Of a stretch of DNA of 64,000 nt, positions 27,815 to 36,155 are shown in pieces (position 1 is the stretch's first letter; each line of letters begins with the position of its first letter). The notes under the pieces are model-generated. The model was not told the origin of the DNA. It did not search any database and worked only from the letters and a program-made list of their open reading frames with translations. The stretch covers positions 2,852,001-2,916,000 of the forward strand of contig OZ255622.1 in the NCBI GenBank assembly GCA_965276715.1, given 5' to 3'. Origin of the DNA: CAXTPV01 sp965276715 (GTDB lineage: Bacteria > Pseudomonadota > Alphaproteobacteria > Acetobacterales > Acetobacteraceae). Position numbers and translations under genes: made by a program.

Positions 27815-29377
27815 TTGTTGGGCATAGACCACATCAGCGAACTGGGTGGCTTCGCGGACACCGAGATCGAGCCGCAATCCCCGCCGCACCCGGCGCCGGC
27901 GTCGATCTTCGTGATCTTTGGCGCCGGCGGTGATCTCGCTGCCCGGCTTCTGTTGCCGGCGATCTACAATCTCGCTTGCGCCGGCCTGCTAGACGATGGA
28001 TTCGCGATCATCGGGATCGACCGTCTCGATCTCGACGACGAAGGTCTGCGCGCTCGTTTCGAAGACAGCCTCGCCAATTTCGTGGCCGAGCGCCGCGGCA
28101 AGGACCAGGCGGTCGCGCTCGACCGGATGCGCTGGCAATGGCTTCGCTCCCGCATCTCCTACCTCGCAGGCGATTTCGACGACCCCGTGCTGTTCGAGCG
28201 GATCGGCGCACGCACGGCCGGTGCGAACGCCGTCTTCTACATGGCGGTCGCGTCGCGCTTCTTCGCGCCACTGATCGAAAGCCTCGCCGCCGCGGGTGTC
28301 ACCAGCGAGGAGGAGGGACGGTTCCGGCGGGTCATCATCGAGAAGCCGTTCGGTTCCGATCTCACCTCGGCCCGCGCCTTGAACACGCGCCTGCTCAAGG
28401 TTCTCGGCGAGAGCCAGATCTACCGGATCGATCACTATCTCGGCAAGGAAACCGTCCAGAACATCCTCGCACTTCGTTTCTCCAACGGCATCTTCGAGCC
28501 ACTCTGGAGCCGGCAGAACATCGACCATATCCAGATCACGGCGGCCGAAACCGTGGGCGTCGAGAAGCGAGGCGGTTTCTACGAGCAGACCGGCGCGATG
28601 CGCGACATGGTGCCGAACCACCTGATGCAGCTCCTCGCGATGACCGCCATGGAAGCGCCGACATCGTTCGATGCGGATGCCGTTCGCGACGAGAAGTCCA
28701 AGGTGCTAGCCTCCATCCACCCGATGCAGTTCGGCGTCGAGTACCCGCCGGTGGTGCGTGGCCAGTACGTCGAAGGCGCGGTCGGCGGCGAGATGCGCCG
28801 CGCCTACCGCCAGGAGCCCGACATCGCGCCGGGCTCGACGACCGAGACCTTCGTCGCCATGCGCCTGTCGATCGACAATTGGCGCTGGGCCGGCGTCCCG
28901 TTCTATCTGCGCACCGGCAAGCGCCTCGCCGTCAGGCGCACCGAGATCGCCGTGCATTTCAAGCAGGCGCCCTACGCGCTGTTCCGCGAGACGCCGGTCG
29001 AGAAGCTGACGCCGAACATCATGGTCCTGCACATCCAGCCGCGCGAGGGCGTGACGATCCAGTTCAGCGCCAAGCTGCCCGGACCCCGCGTGTCGCTCGG
29101 CGGCGTGCGGATGAATTTCGACTATGCCGATTTCTTCCAGGAAGGCCCAAGCACGGGCTACGAGACGCTGATCTACGACTGCCTGATCGGCGACGCGACC
29201 TTGTTCCAGCGGGCCGACAATATCGAAGGCGGCTGGCGTGCCGTCCAGCCCGCGCGCGACTCGTGGGAGTCAGGTGAGGGAACCGTGCATCATTATCAAG
29301 CCGGATCGGCGGGCCCGCGTGAAGCGGCCGCTCTGTTGGCGAGGGATGGCCGTCGCTGGCTGAAGCTCACCCGATGA
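27815..29377 (+). CDS. zwf: Glucose-6-phosphate 1-dehydrogenase (operon copy)
   Basis: Oxidises glucose-6-phosphate to 6-phosphogluconolactone. The 520-residue protein shows the coenzyme motif IFGAGGDLAARLLLPA, the EKPFGSDL element, the active-site RIDHYLGKETVQNILALRF and the later LRTGKRLAVRRTEI. No ATG is available near the 5' end: the start is TTG at 27815 or 27818, with GGAG at 27807-27810. The N-terminal tail of about 30 residues before the Rossmann strand is longer than usual. The stop overlaps the next gene as ATGA. A second zwf lies at 48305-49825; the two differ clearly, so this is an old duplication. Confidence 0.93.
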   Translation: MLGIDHISELGGFADTEIEPQSPPHPAPASIFVIFGAGGDLAARLLLPAIYNLACAGLLDDGFAIIGIDRLDLDDEGLRARFEDSLANFVAERRGKDQAVALDRMRWQWLRSRISYLAGDFDDPVLFERIGARTAGANAVFYMAVASRFFAPLIESLAAAGVTSEEEGRFRRVIIEKPFGSDLTSARALNTRLLKVLGESQIYRIDHYLGKETVQNILALRFSNGIFEPLWSRQNIDHIQITAAETVGVEKRGGFYEQTGAMRDMVPNHLMQLLAMTAMEAPTSFDADAVRDEKSKVLASIHPMQFGVEYPPVVRGQYVEGAVGGEMRRAYRQEPDIAPGSTTETFVAMRLSIDNWRWAGVPFYLRTGKRLAVRRTEIAVHFKQAPYALFRETPVEKLTPNIMVLHIQPREGVTIQFSAKLPGPRVSLGGVRMNFDYADFFQEGPSTGYETLIYDCLIGDATLFQRADNIEGGWRAVQPARDSWESGEGTVHHYQAGSAGPREAAALLARDGRRWLKLTR

Positions 29378-30219
29378 TCGCCAGACCCAAGGCGGCACCC
29401 GCAAGCCGCATCCGCCTGGTCGTGACCGACATCGACGGCACACTCGTGGACCGCGAGAAGCGGCTCTCGCCACGCGCCATCGCTGCCGCGGCCTCGCTCC
29501 GCCGTGTCGGCGTCAAGCTCGCGCTGGTGAGCTCGCGGCCGCCCCGCGGCATGACGATGTTCCTCGAACCGCTCGGCATCGACACGCCGCGGGCCGGGTT
29601 CAACGGCGGCGAGATCGTCAGCCCCGAGGGGCGCCTGCTCGAGCGTCTCGCGATCCCCGACCCATCCGGCCGGCTCGCGGTCGAGATGCTGGTCACCAAT
29701 CATGTCGACGCCTGGGTCTTCGCCGACGACCAGTGGTTCATCACCAACCCGGCCGGTCCCTATGTCCCGCTCGAGCGTCGCACGGTCGGGATCGAGCCCA
29801 CCTTGGTTTCCGATTTCGACGCCGTCATCGAACGTGCCGGCAAGATCATGGGCTCGACCACCGAATACCATCTGCTCGAGCGGATAGAGACCGAGATGAT
29901 GACCGGCCTCGGCGGTTCGGTCGCGGCCCATCGCAGCCAGGACTACTATCTCGACGTCACCCACCCGCAGGCGCGCAAGGACCACGCGCTCAAGCGGCTT
30001 GCCCGCATCCTCGACGTTCCGGTCGACGAAACCGCCGCCCTCGGCGACATGCCCAACGACAGCGACATGCTCCGTGTGGCGGGCCTTTCGATCGCCATGG
30101 GCAACGCGCCCGAGGACGTCCAGGAGGCGGCGATGTTCGTCACCGACACCAACGAACGTGACGGCTGGGCACACGCGATCGAGCAGCTCGTTCTGTCGCG
30201 CGCTCCTGGCGTGAACTAG
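29374..30219 (+). CDS. HAD-IIB (Cof-type) sugar phosphatase, copy 1
   Basis: The 281-residue HAD-superfamily hydrolase has motif I VVTDIDGTLVD (nucleophile Asp plus acid/base Asp), motif II ALVSSRPP, and motif III/IV HPQARKDHALKRL with ALGDMPNDSDML. The Cof cap sits between about 95 and 190. Members dephosphorylate small phospho-compounds including sugar phosphates; substrate here is unknown. Its place between zwf and pgl, coupled to zwf by an ATGA overlap, suggests a role in pentose-phosphate intermediates or overflow. It is paralogous to the next gene. Confidence 0.88.
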   Translation: MIARPKAAPASRIRLVVTDIDGTLVDREKRLSPRAIAAAASLRRVGVKLALVSSRPPRGMTMFLEPLGIDTPRAGFNGGEIVSPEGRLLERLAIPDPSGRLAVEMLVTNHVDAWVFADDQWFITNPAGPYVPLERRTVGIEPTLVSDFDAVIERAGKIMGSTTEYHLLERIETEMMTGLGGSVAAHRSQDYYLDVTHPQARKDHALKRLARILDVPVDETAALGDMPNDSDMLRVAGLSIAMGNAPEDVQEAAMFVTDTNERDGWAHAIEQLVLSRAPGVN

Positions 30220-30229
30220 GAGAACGACG

Positions 30230-31045
30230 ATGGCACAAAAGATCTCCCTGCTGCTTGCAGATGTCGATGGCACGCTGGTGACCAAGGAGAAGCTGCTCAC
30301 CGACCGCGCGATCGCCGCCGTCCACAAGCTGCATGATCGCGGAATCGAGTTCGCCATCACCAGCGGACGCCCACCGAAGGGCATGGCGATGCTGTTCGAT
30401 GCGCTCGACCTGCGCACGCCGATCGCCGGCTTCAACGGCGGCCTGCTGGTCAATCGCGACCTGTCGATCATCGAGAGCAAGAACCTATCGCGCGACATCG
30501 CCGACCGCACTGTCGCCTCCCTGCGCAAGCACGACCTCGATGTCTGGGTCTATGCCGGCGAGGACTGGATCATTCCGAAAGCGGACGCGCCGCACGTCGC
30601 CCGCGAGCAATGGACCGTCAAGTTCGCGCCCCGCGTCTCGACCGACATCGAGGCGGCGCTCGACCATGCGGTCAAGATCGTCGGCGTCTCCGACGATCTC
30701 GAACGCGTCAAGGAAGCCGAGCGCGACCTCCAGGCCGAACTCGGCGACGAGGCGTCCGCCGCCCGCTCGCAGCCCTACTATCTCGACGTCACCCATCCCC
30801 ATGCCAACAAGGGCGACGTCGTTCTGACCCTCGCCAAACGCCTCGGCATACCGCCCTCCGAGATCGCGACCTTCGGTGACCAACCCAATGATGTGCTGAT
30901 GTTCCGCCGTGGCGGCGTGTCGATCGCGATGGGCCAGGCGGCCGACGAGGTGCGCGAGGCCGCGACCCATGTGACCGACGACAGCGAGAACGAGGGTTTC
31001 GCCAAGGGGGTCGAGCGCTTCATCCTCGGCGAGGCCGCCTCGTGA
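30230..31045 (+). CDS. HAD-IIB (Cof-type) sugar phosphatase, copy 2
   Basis: A 271-residue paralogue of the preceding gene, 10 bp downstream, with AGGAG before the ATG. Motif I is LLADVDGTLVT, motif II FAITSGRPP, the conserved Lys is in HPHANKGDVVLTLAK, and motif IV is FGDQPNDVLMF. The shared N-terminal layout and cap segments (AGFNGG in both) show tandem duplication. The stop overlaps the pgl start as GTGA. Both copies keep all catalytic residues, so both are probably active, perhaps on different phosphates. Confidence 0.88.
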   Translation: MAQKISLLLADVDGTLVTKEKLLTDRAIAAVHKLHDRGIEFAITSGRPPKGMAMLFDALDLRTPIAGFNGGLLVNRDLSIIESKNLSRDIADRTVASLRKHDLDVWVYAGEDWIIPKADAPHVAREQWTVKFAPRVSTDIEAALDHAVKIVGVSDDLERVKEAERDLQAELGDEASAARSQPYYLDVTHPHANKGDVVLTLAKRLGIPPSEIATFGDQPNDVLMFRRGGVSIAMGQAADEVREAATHVTDDSENEGFAKGVERFILGEAAS

Positions 31046-31767
31046 CCCAGATCGACGACGAGATCGTCCTCGACGACGCAGAGGCGCTGGCGCGCCATGC
31101 AGCCACATGGCTCGCCGAGCGCGCTTCCAGCGCCCCCGGTCCCTATTTCACGGTGGCGCTGTCGGGTGGTTCCACGCCCAGGCGGCTCTACGAGATCCTG
31201 GCCGCCGACCATGCCGACAGCTTTCCGTGGCAGCGGACCCATTTCTTCTTCGGCGACGAGCGCTTCGTTCCGCCCACCGACGCCGACAGCAACCAGCGCA
31301 TGGTGCGAGAGTCCCTGATCGACCGGATCGACCTGCCGCCGGCCAACTACCATCCGATGCCGACGGCCGGCGATCCCGCCGAGGCCGCCCGTCGCTACCA
31401 GGACGAACTCGCCGGCCACTACCGCGATGAGGTGCTCGAAATTCCCCGCCCGCTATTCGACGTCGTTCTGCTCGGTCTCGGCGACAATGGCCACACCGCC
31501 TCGCTGTTTCCCGGCACCGACGTGCTCGACAACACGCTCGACTGGGTGGCGCCCTGCGTGCCGAACGACGCGCCGCATACCCGGCTCACGCTCACCTACC
31601 AGGCGATCGCCAGCTCGCGCGATGTCGTCTTCCTCATCAAGGGCGCCGACAAGCACGCGGCACTCACCCGCGTGCGCAACAACGACCGCTCCCAACCAGC
31701 CAGCCGCATCACCAGCATCGGCCGCGTCACCTGGATGCTCGACCGGGCCGCCGCCGGCGTCGGATGA
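31042..31767 (+). CDS. pgl: 6-phosphogluconolactonase
   Basis: Hydrolyses 6-phosphogluconolactone, linking Zwf to Gnd or GntK. The 241-residue protein matches the DevB/SOL type: FTVALSGGSTPRRLYEIL, THFFFGDERFVPPTDADSN, FDVVLLGLGDNGHTASLFPG and DVVFLIKGADK. Start is GTG at 31042, overlapping the previous stop by 4 bp. The short gap to rpiA (7 bp) keeps the operon tight. Confidence 0.95.
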   Translation: MTQIDDEIVLDDAEALARHAATWLAERASSAPGPYFTVALSGGSTPRRLYEILAADHADSFPWQRTHFFFGDERFVPPTDADSNQRMVRESLIDRIDLPPANYHPMPTAGDPAEAARRYQDELAGHYRDEVLEIPRPLFDVVLLGLGDNGHTASLFPGTDVLDNTLDWVAPCVPNDAPHTRLTLTYQAIASSRDVVFLIKGADKHAALTRVRNNDRSQPASRITSIGRVTWMLDRAAAGVG

Positions 31768-31774
31768 AGTTCTC

Positions 31775-32470
31775 GTGACCGATCCCAACGCCCACCTCAA
31801 GCAGCAGGCGGCGATGGCCGCATCCGAGCTCGTCGAGGACGGCATGGTGGTGGGCCTGGGCACCGGGTCGACGGCCGCCTTCCTGATCGACGCCCTCATC
31901 GAGCGGGTGCGCGGCGGGCTGCGGATCGAGGCGGTCGCGACCTCCGAACGCAGTGCCGCTCAGGCCGAGGCCGGCGGCATCAAGATCGTCGGTTTCGCCG
32001 ATGTCGGTGCGATCGACCTCGACATCGACGGCGCCGACGAGATCGAGCCAAAGTCTCTCGGCCTGATCAAGGGACTGGGCGGCGCGCTCCTGCGCGAAAA
32101 GATCGTCGCTGCCGCCAGCCACCGGTTCGTCGTCATCGCCGACGACAGCAAGCTCGTCGATCGCCTCGGCATCAGCACGCCCGTGCCGGTCGAGGTCGCC
32201 CCGTTCGGCTGGGAGGCGACGGCGCGCCACCTGCAGGCGATCGGCGCGCGGGTCATGCCGCGCCATTCACCGCAGGGCGCGCTCTTCGTCACCGATGGCG
32301 GCAACATGATCCTCGACTGCCATTTTGGTCCGCTCGATGATGCCACCGGAACCGACCGTGCGATCCGCGACATCGTCGGCGTCTTCGAGACCGGCCTCTT
32401 TCTCGGACGCGCCCGTCTCGCCATCATCGCCGGTCCGCAAGGCGTGCGCCAGTTCGCGGCCGCCGGATGA
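31775..32470 (+). CDS. rpiA: Ribose-5-phosphate isomerase A
   Basis: Interconverts ribose 5-phosphate and ribulose 5-phosphate. The 231-residue form starts at GTG 31775 (TDPNAHLKQQAAM), 7 bp after the pgl stop; the longer open frame upstream overlaps pgl and is not coding. Motifs: VVGLGTGSTAAFLIDAL, IDLDIDGADEIEP, IKGLGGALLREKIVA, VIADDSKLV and FVTDGGNMILDC. The stop overlaps gntK as ATGA. Confidence 0.94.
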   Translation: MTDPNAHLKQQAAMAASELVEDGMVVGLGTGSTAAFLIDALIERVRGGLRIEAVATSERSAAQAEAGGIKIVGFADVGAIDLDIDGADEIEPKSLGLIKGLGGALLREKIVAAASHRFVVIADDSKLVDRLGISTPVPVEVAPFGWEATARHLQAIGARVMPRHSPQGALFVTDGGNMILDCHFGPLDDATGTDRAIRDIVGVFETGLFLGRARLAIIAGPQGVRQFAAAG

Positions 32471-32994
32471 GCCAGCCTCTCGCCGGCATCCGTCCCTGCG
32501 TCCTGATCTGCATGGGCGTGTCGGGAGCAGGCAAGACCACGGTTGCCCATATGGTCGACGACGTTCTGGACTGGCCGTTCCAGGAAGGGGACGAACTGCA
32601 TCCGCCGGCCAACATCGCCAAGATGAGCAATGCGATCCCGCTCACCGACGACGACCGCTGGCCGTGGCTCGACCGATGCAAGGCATGGATCGATGGCCGG
32701 CTCGCCGACGGCGGCACCGGTCTGATTACCTGTTCGGCGCTCAAGCGCGTCTACCGCGACCGCCTCGTCGCCGGCAGGCCCGGGCAGGTCCGGATCCTCT
32801 ATCTCAAGGCCAGCCGCGAGCTTCTGCTCGCGCGGCTGCAGGCCCGCCGCGGGCACTACATGCCGGTCGATCTGCTCGACAGCCAGCTCGCCATCCTCGA
32901 GGAGCCCGCCCCTGACGAAGACCCGATCGTCGTCTCCGTGGAGCAACCGGTCGACGACATGAAGCGGGAGATCCTCGAGAAGCTGCGCGCCTGA
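32467..32994 (+). CDS. gntK: Gluconokinase
   Basis: Phosphorylates gluconate to 6-phosphogluconate, feeding the pathway beside Zwf/Pgl; acetic-acid-type bacteria make gluconate in the periplasm, so this entry point makes sense here. The 175-residue protein has the P-loop CMGVSGAGKTTVAH, the substrate element FQEGDELHPPANIAKM, DRWPWL and CSALKRVYRD. Last gene of the pentose-phosphate operon. No gluconate permease is adjacent. Confidence 0.94.
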   Translation: MSQPLAGIRPCVLICMGVSGAGKTTVAHMVDDVLDWPFQEGDELHPPANIAKMSNAIPLTDDDRWPWLDRCKAWIDGRLADGGTGLITCSALKRVYRDRLVAGRPGQVRILYLKASRELLLARLQARRGHYMPVDLLDSQLAILEEPAPDEDPIVVSVEQPVDDMKREILEKLRA

Positions 32995-33053
32995 CATCGG
33001 CGCCCCCGCTCCTGACGCGCCTCGCCTCGCCGTGGCGTTTCGCCTCCCTCGTC

Positions 33054-34217
33054 GTGCTCGGCTACGTGCTGCTGATGCTGCCGTTCCTGGCCGTGCACCA
33101 TTTTCACGCCTCCGCCTTCATCGTGGCCGGACGATACTTCGTCGATGCCGCCCATACGCCAAGCCGGATCCAGATCGGGAAGGGCTTCGGTTACGACGGC
33201 CAGTTCTATTACCGGATGGCGGTCGCCCCGTTTTCGTTCGAGCATGTGCGCGCCGGCGTCTGGTTCGATGCGCCCGCCTACCGGATGGGGCGTATCTTCT
33301 ATCCGCTGCTGGTGTGGATCGCGACCATCGGCCAGCCGAAGCTGGTTCCGGCAGCGATGTTCGCCGTCAACCTGCTCGGATTGGGCGTGATCGGCGGATT
33401 GTCGACCGTCCTCGCGCGTGACTTCGACCTGTCGCGGCTGACACCGCCGGCGATCGTCCTCTGGGCCGGGTTCGTGGGTACGCTGACCCATGACACGACC
33501 GAAATCACCGCCGCCGCCTTCCTTCTGGTCGCCATCCTGTGTCACCTGCGGCGGCATTTCATCCTCTTCGCACTGTGCGGCGCCGCGGCGACCCTCGCGC
33601 GCGAAACGACGGCCCTGACGCTGCTCGGCTTTCTTCTCGTCGATCTCGCCAGATGGCGCGAGGGCGGCCGCGCGGTCGCGATCCTCTGCGGTGCCGCCTT
33701 GCTCGCGCCGGTCGTCGCCTGGCACGAGGCGCTGCCGCGCTTGTGGCACCTCCCCGGATCGAGCGGCGCGTTCGGACAGAACATCGGATGGCCGCTCGCC
33801 GGCATGATCGAAACCCTGCGGACCGACGTCGTCAGGCTGCACGGGTGGATCGGGATGCGCCGGATCGATCTGCTGCTTCGGCTGGTCTCGTTGTTCACCG
33901 CCCTCGGGATCGTCGGGTTCAGCCTCGCGGTGGCCAGTGCCATCGGCCCGGCGCTCAGGCGCGAGGCCCAGGCCCCGCTCGCCGTCGGCTGGATCCTCAC
34001 GGCGGTTCTGATGACCACGCTGACGGCAAGAGGTCCCTGGATCGATCCCGTCGGCTACGGTCGAGCGTTCACCGAATTCTGGATCGTCGGCTGCCTGCTT
34101 CTCGGCGGCGCGCGGTCGCGCTGGCCGATCACGATCCCGGCCGCGATTGCTTTCTGTGCCGCGATGTTCGCGTCGCTCGTGTTCCTTACCGCGATACAAC
34201 TCGGAGTATTGGCCTAG
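33054..34217 (+). CDS. Polytopic membrane protein, GT-C-like
   Basis: Predicted 387-residue protein with about ten hydrophobic segments. A FGYDGQFYYRMA loop after the first segment is a pattern seen in GT-C-like membrane proteins of unknown function; LTHDTTEIT and LARETTALTLLG are other conserved-looking polar loops. The start is uncertain: GTG 33054 is used, but the frame is open to upstream of 33000 and a few more N-terminal residues are likely. It begins about 60 bp after gntK, so it could be the operon's tail. The stop codon TAG lies in the first base pairs of the palindromic repeat that follows. Confidence 0.7.
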   Translation: MLGYVLLMLPFLAVHHFHASAFIVAGRYFVDAAHTPSRIQIGKGFGYDGQFYYRMAVAPFSFEHVRAGVWFDAPAYRMGRIFYPLLVWIATIGQPKLVPAAMFAVNLLGLGVIGGLSTVLARDFDLSRLTPPAIVLWAGFVGTLTHDTTEITAAAFLLVAILCHLRRHFILFALCGAAATLARETTALTLLGFLLVDLARWREGGRAVAILCGAALLAPVVAWHEALPRLWHLPGSSGAFGQNIGWPLAGMIETLRTDVVRLHGWIGMRRIDLLLRLVSLFTALGIVGFSLAVASAIGPALRREAQAPLAVGWILTAVLMTTLTARGPWIDPVGYGRAFTEFWIVGCLLLGGARSRWPITIPAAIAFCAAMFASLVFLTAIQLGVLA

Positions 34218-34448
34218 AGCAATATCGCTTCAAGTTGCGTCAGCACGGCGATAAAATTGCTCGTCAAAACAAAGGCTAGAGCGTGCTCGGCTCTCGCATT
34301 TCATGTCAACCTAAGCCGGTCACGCTCTAGAGCAATATCGCTTCAAGTTGCGTCAGCACAGCGATAAAATTGCTCGTCGAAACAAAGGCTAGACTAGAGC
34401 GTGATCGGCTCTCGCATTTCATGTCAACCTAAACCGGTCACGCTCTAG
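34214..34448. repeat. Tandem duplication of a composite palindromic element
   Basis: Two nearly identical copies, 34214-34326 (113 bp) and 34327-34448 (longer by a 5-bp CTAGA insertion and a short end). Each copy holds two palindromes. Arm A is GAGCAAT-ATCGC ... GCGAT-AAA-ATTGCTC. Arm B is CTAGAGCGTG-N-TCGG ... CCGGTCACGCTCTAG, whose end is shared with the next copy. The block is AT-richer than its flanks. It resembles the small intergenic palindromic repeats of alphaproteobacteria. No ORF or transposase is inside. Confidence 0.85.
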
Positions 34449-34487
34449 CCGCGTCGCTCCTTCAGCGGGTGTTCATCATTTCGATCG

Positions 34488-35387
34488 ATGATCAACCGCA
34501 TGACGAGCAGCGCCCCTTCGATGATCCGAGGATGGGTGGCGGCGATGACCGCCGCCTCGCTTTCTGTGCCCGTTGTCGCCGCCGCGCAAACGAGCGGGCG
34601 CCTGCTCGCCACATCCGGCGTCGTCCAGGTCGAGGGTGCGGGTGGCGGCGGCCTCGTCCCCTGGGCACTGATCACCGGCTATGGCACGCGTGACCAGATC
34701 GGCGGCGACATCCACGACACCGTCGTTCCGCTCTCGAGCTTCACCCTCAACACCGCCGGCGCCGCCGTTGGCTTGGACGACCGAGTCGAGCTTTCCTACG
34801 CCCATCAATGGTTCTACACCGGTGCGGCCGGTGGCCGCCTCGGTCTCGGCGACGGCTACCAGTTCCATCTCGACGTCGCCGCGATCAAGGTTCGTCTGCT
34901 CGGCCACGCGGTCTACGACCAGGACACCTGGCTGCCGCAGATCGCGATCGGAACCGAACTGAAATCGGCCGACCAGCATGCGGTGCTGCGGGCCATCGGC
35001 GCGCGGAGCCCCGACGGTGTGGACGCCTACGTCGCGGCAACCAAGCTCTTCCTGGCCCAGAGCCTGCTCGTCGACGTCACCATTCGGGCAACGAAGGCCA
35101 ACCAATTCGGCCTGCTCGGTTTCGGCGGTGACCGGAACGGCGGCTACAGTCCGCAATTCGAGGGCTCGGCGGCGTTCCTCGTCACCCGCAGGCTTGCCAT
35201 CGGTGCGGAAATCCGCACCAAGCCCGACAATCTCCGGTTCGCCCAGGAAGGCGACGCCACCGATGTCTTCGCTGCCTTTTTTCTCGACAAGCACGTCTCC
35301 GCCACGCTGGCCTTCGTCGACCTTGGCAAGATTGCACGCCAGGGCGACCAGACCGGCGCCTATCTCTCCCTGGAGCTTGGATTTTGA
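34488..35387 (+). CDS. DUF3034 family exported (outer-membrane) protein
   Basis: The 299-residue DUF3034 protein has a signal peptide (AAMTAASLSVPVVAAAQ). The conserved N-terminus reads RLLATSGVVQVEGAGGGGLV; alternating hydrophobic beta strands then continue to a final SLELGF, which has the terminal aromatic residue typical of outer-membrane beta-barrels. Function unknown. Starts at 34488, 34500 and 34521 all keep the signal peptide. The stop overlaps the globin gene by 1 bp (TGATG). First gene of the DUF3034, globin, cupredoxin, GGDEF-EAL set. Confidence 0.86.
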   Translation: MINRMTSSAPSMIRGWVAAMTAASLSVPVVAAAQTSGRLLATSGVVQVEGAGGGGLVPWALITGYGTRDQIGGDIHDTVVPLSSFTLNTAGAAVGLDDRVELSYAHQWFYTGAAGGRLGLGDGYQFHLDVAAIKVRLLGHAVYDQDTWLPQIAIGTELKSADQHAVLRAIGARSPDGVDAYVAATKLFLAQSLLVDVTIRATKANQFGLLGFGGDRNGGYSPQFEGSAAFLVTRRLAIGAEIRTKPDNLRFAQEGDATDVFAAFFLDKHVSATLAFVDLGKIARQGDQTGAYLSLELGF

Positions 35388-35812
35388 TGCGTGCCCGAAT
35401 CGCCTGTCTATGTTCATTGCTGATCTCGATCGTGCTCGCGGCCCCGGTCCGGGCCGAGCAACGTCTCTTCGATGGTCTCGGCGGGCAGCCAGGCATCACA
35501 CGCATCGCGGATGACGCGGTTGCGCTCTACATGAGCGATCCGCGTCTGCGGACCTATTTCGACAACATCAATCCCGACTGGCTGAAGCCACGTTTCGCCG
35601 TCTACATCTGCCACATTGCTGATGGTCCTTGCACCTATCGTGGGCGTTCGATGGCGGCGTCCCATCGAGCGCTGCATATCGACGAGGCTGCTTTCGATGC
35701 CGTCACGGAGGATTTGCAAGCCGCCCTCCGCAAGGCACGCATCCCGTTCTGGACCCAAAACAGACTGCTCGCCCGCCTCGCGCCGATGGAACGCGACATC
35801 GTCTCCCGCTGA
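35387..35812 (+). CDS. Exported group 1 truncated hemoglobin
   Basis: The 141-residue protein has an N-terminal signal peptide (to APVRA, residue 23) and a truncated-globin fold: FDGLGGQPGITRIADD, DPRLRTYFDN, GRSMAASHRALHI with the presumed proximal His93. Where most group 1 globins carry Phe-Tyr at B9-B10, this has Ala-Val, so the usual distal Tyr is missing and ligand chemistry should differ. Two cysteines (75 and 82, ICHIADGPC) could form a disulfide in the periplasm. Export of a truncated globin is unusual. Likely binds O2, NO or a related ligand; coupled to DUF3034 upstream. Confidence 0.87.
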   Translation: MRARIACLCSLLISIVLAAPVRAEQRLFDGLGGQPGITRIADDAVALYMSDPRLRTYFDNINPDWLKPRFAVYICHIADGPCTYRGRSMAASHRALHIDEAAFDAVTEDLQAALRKARIPFWTQNRLLARLAPMERDIVSR

Positions 35813-35833
35813 ACGACACAATCCGAGGCCATC

Positions 35834-36145
35834 GTGAAAAAGCTCTTCCTCGCCTGCCTGCTGCTAGCCGCCGGCCACGCACTGGCAAGCGATCCGGTCG
35901 TCGTCGACCAGAAGAATCGCGCCTTCGCCGCAAGCCGGATCCAGATCCATCCCGGTGACACGGTCCGCTTCAACAATAATGACGATTTCGACCACCAGGT
36001 CTATGCCCAGTCGTCATCCTTTTCATTCGACACTGACGAAACCGAACCGGGCCAACACACCGATGTCCGGTTCCCGATGGCCGGCCATTACCAGGTCCTC
36101 TGCCACATCCATCCCAAGATGCGGCTCGATATCGACGTGAAATGA
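35834..36145 (+). CDS. Small exported cupredoxin (amicyanin-like)
   Basis: A 103-residue protein starting at GTG, with signal peptide (KKLFLACLLLAAGHALA) and a single cupredoxin domain. All type 1 copper ligands are present: His54 (FDHQVY), then Cys90, His93 and Met96 in CHIHPKM. The C-x2-H-x2-M spacing is that of amicyanin. It is probably a periplasmic electron carrier or copper-based redox sensor. It lies 21 bp after the globin gene and 10 bp before the GGDEF-EAL gene, so the four genes form one unit. Confidence 0.88.
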   Translation: MKKLFLACLLLAAGHALASDPVVVDQKNRAFAASRIQIHPGDTVRFNNNDDFDHQVYAQSSSFSFDTDETEPGQHTDVRFPMAGHYQVLCHIHPKMRLDIDVK

Positions 36146-36155
36146 CCGCCGCGTG

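Noticed and set aside
34214..34448. Possible CRISPR array
   Set aside because: Only two long units, directly adjacent, internally palindromic, with no unique spacers and no cas genes.
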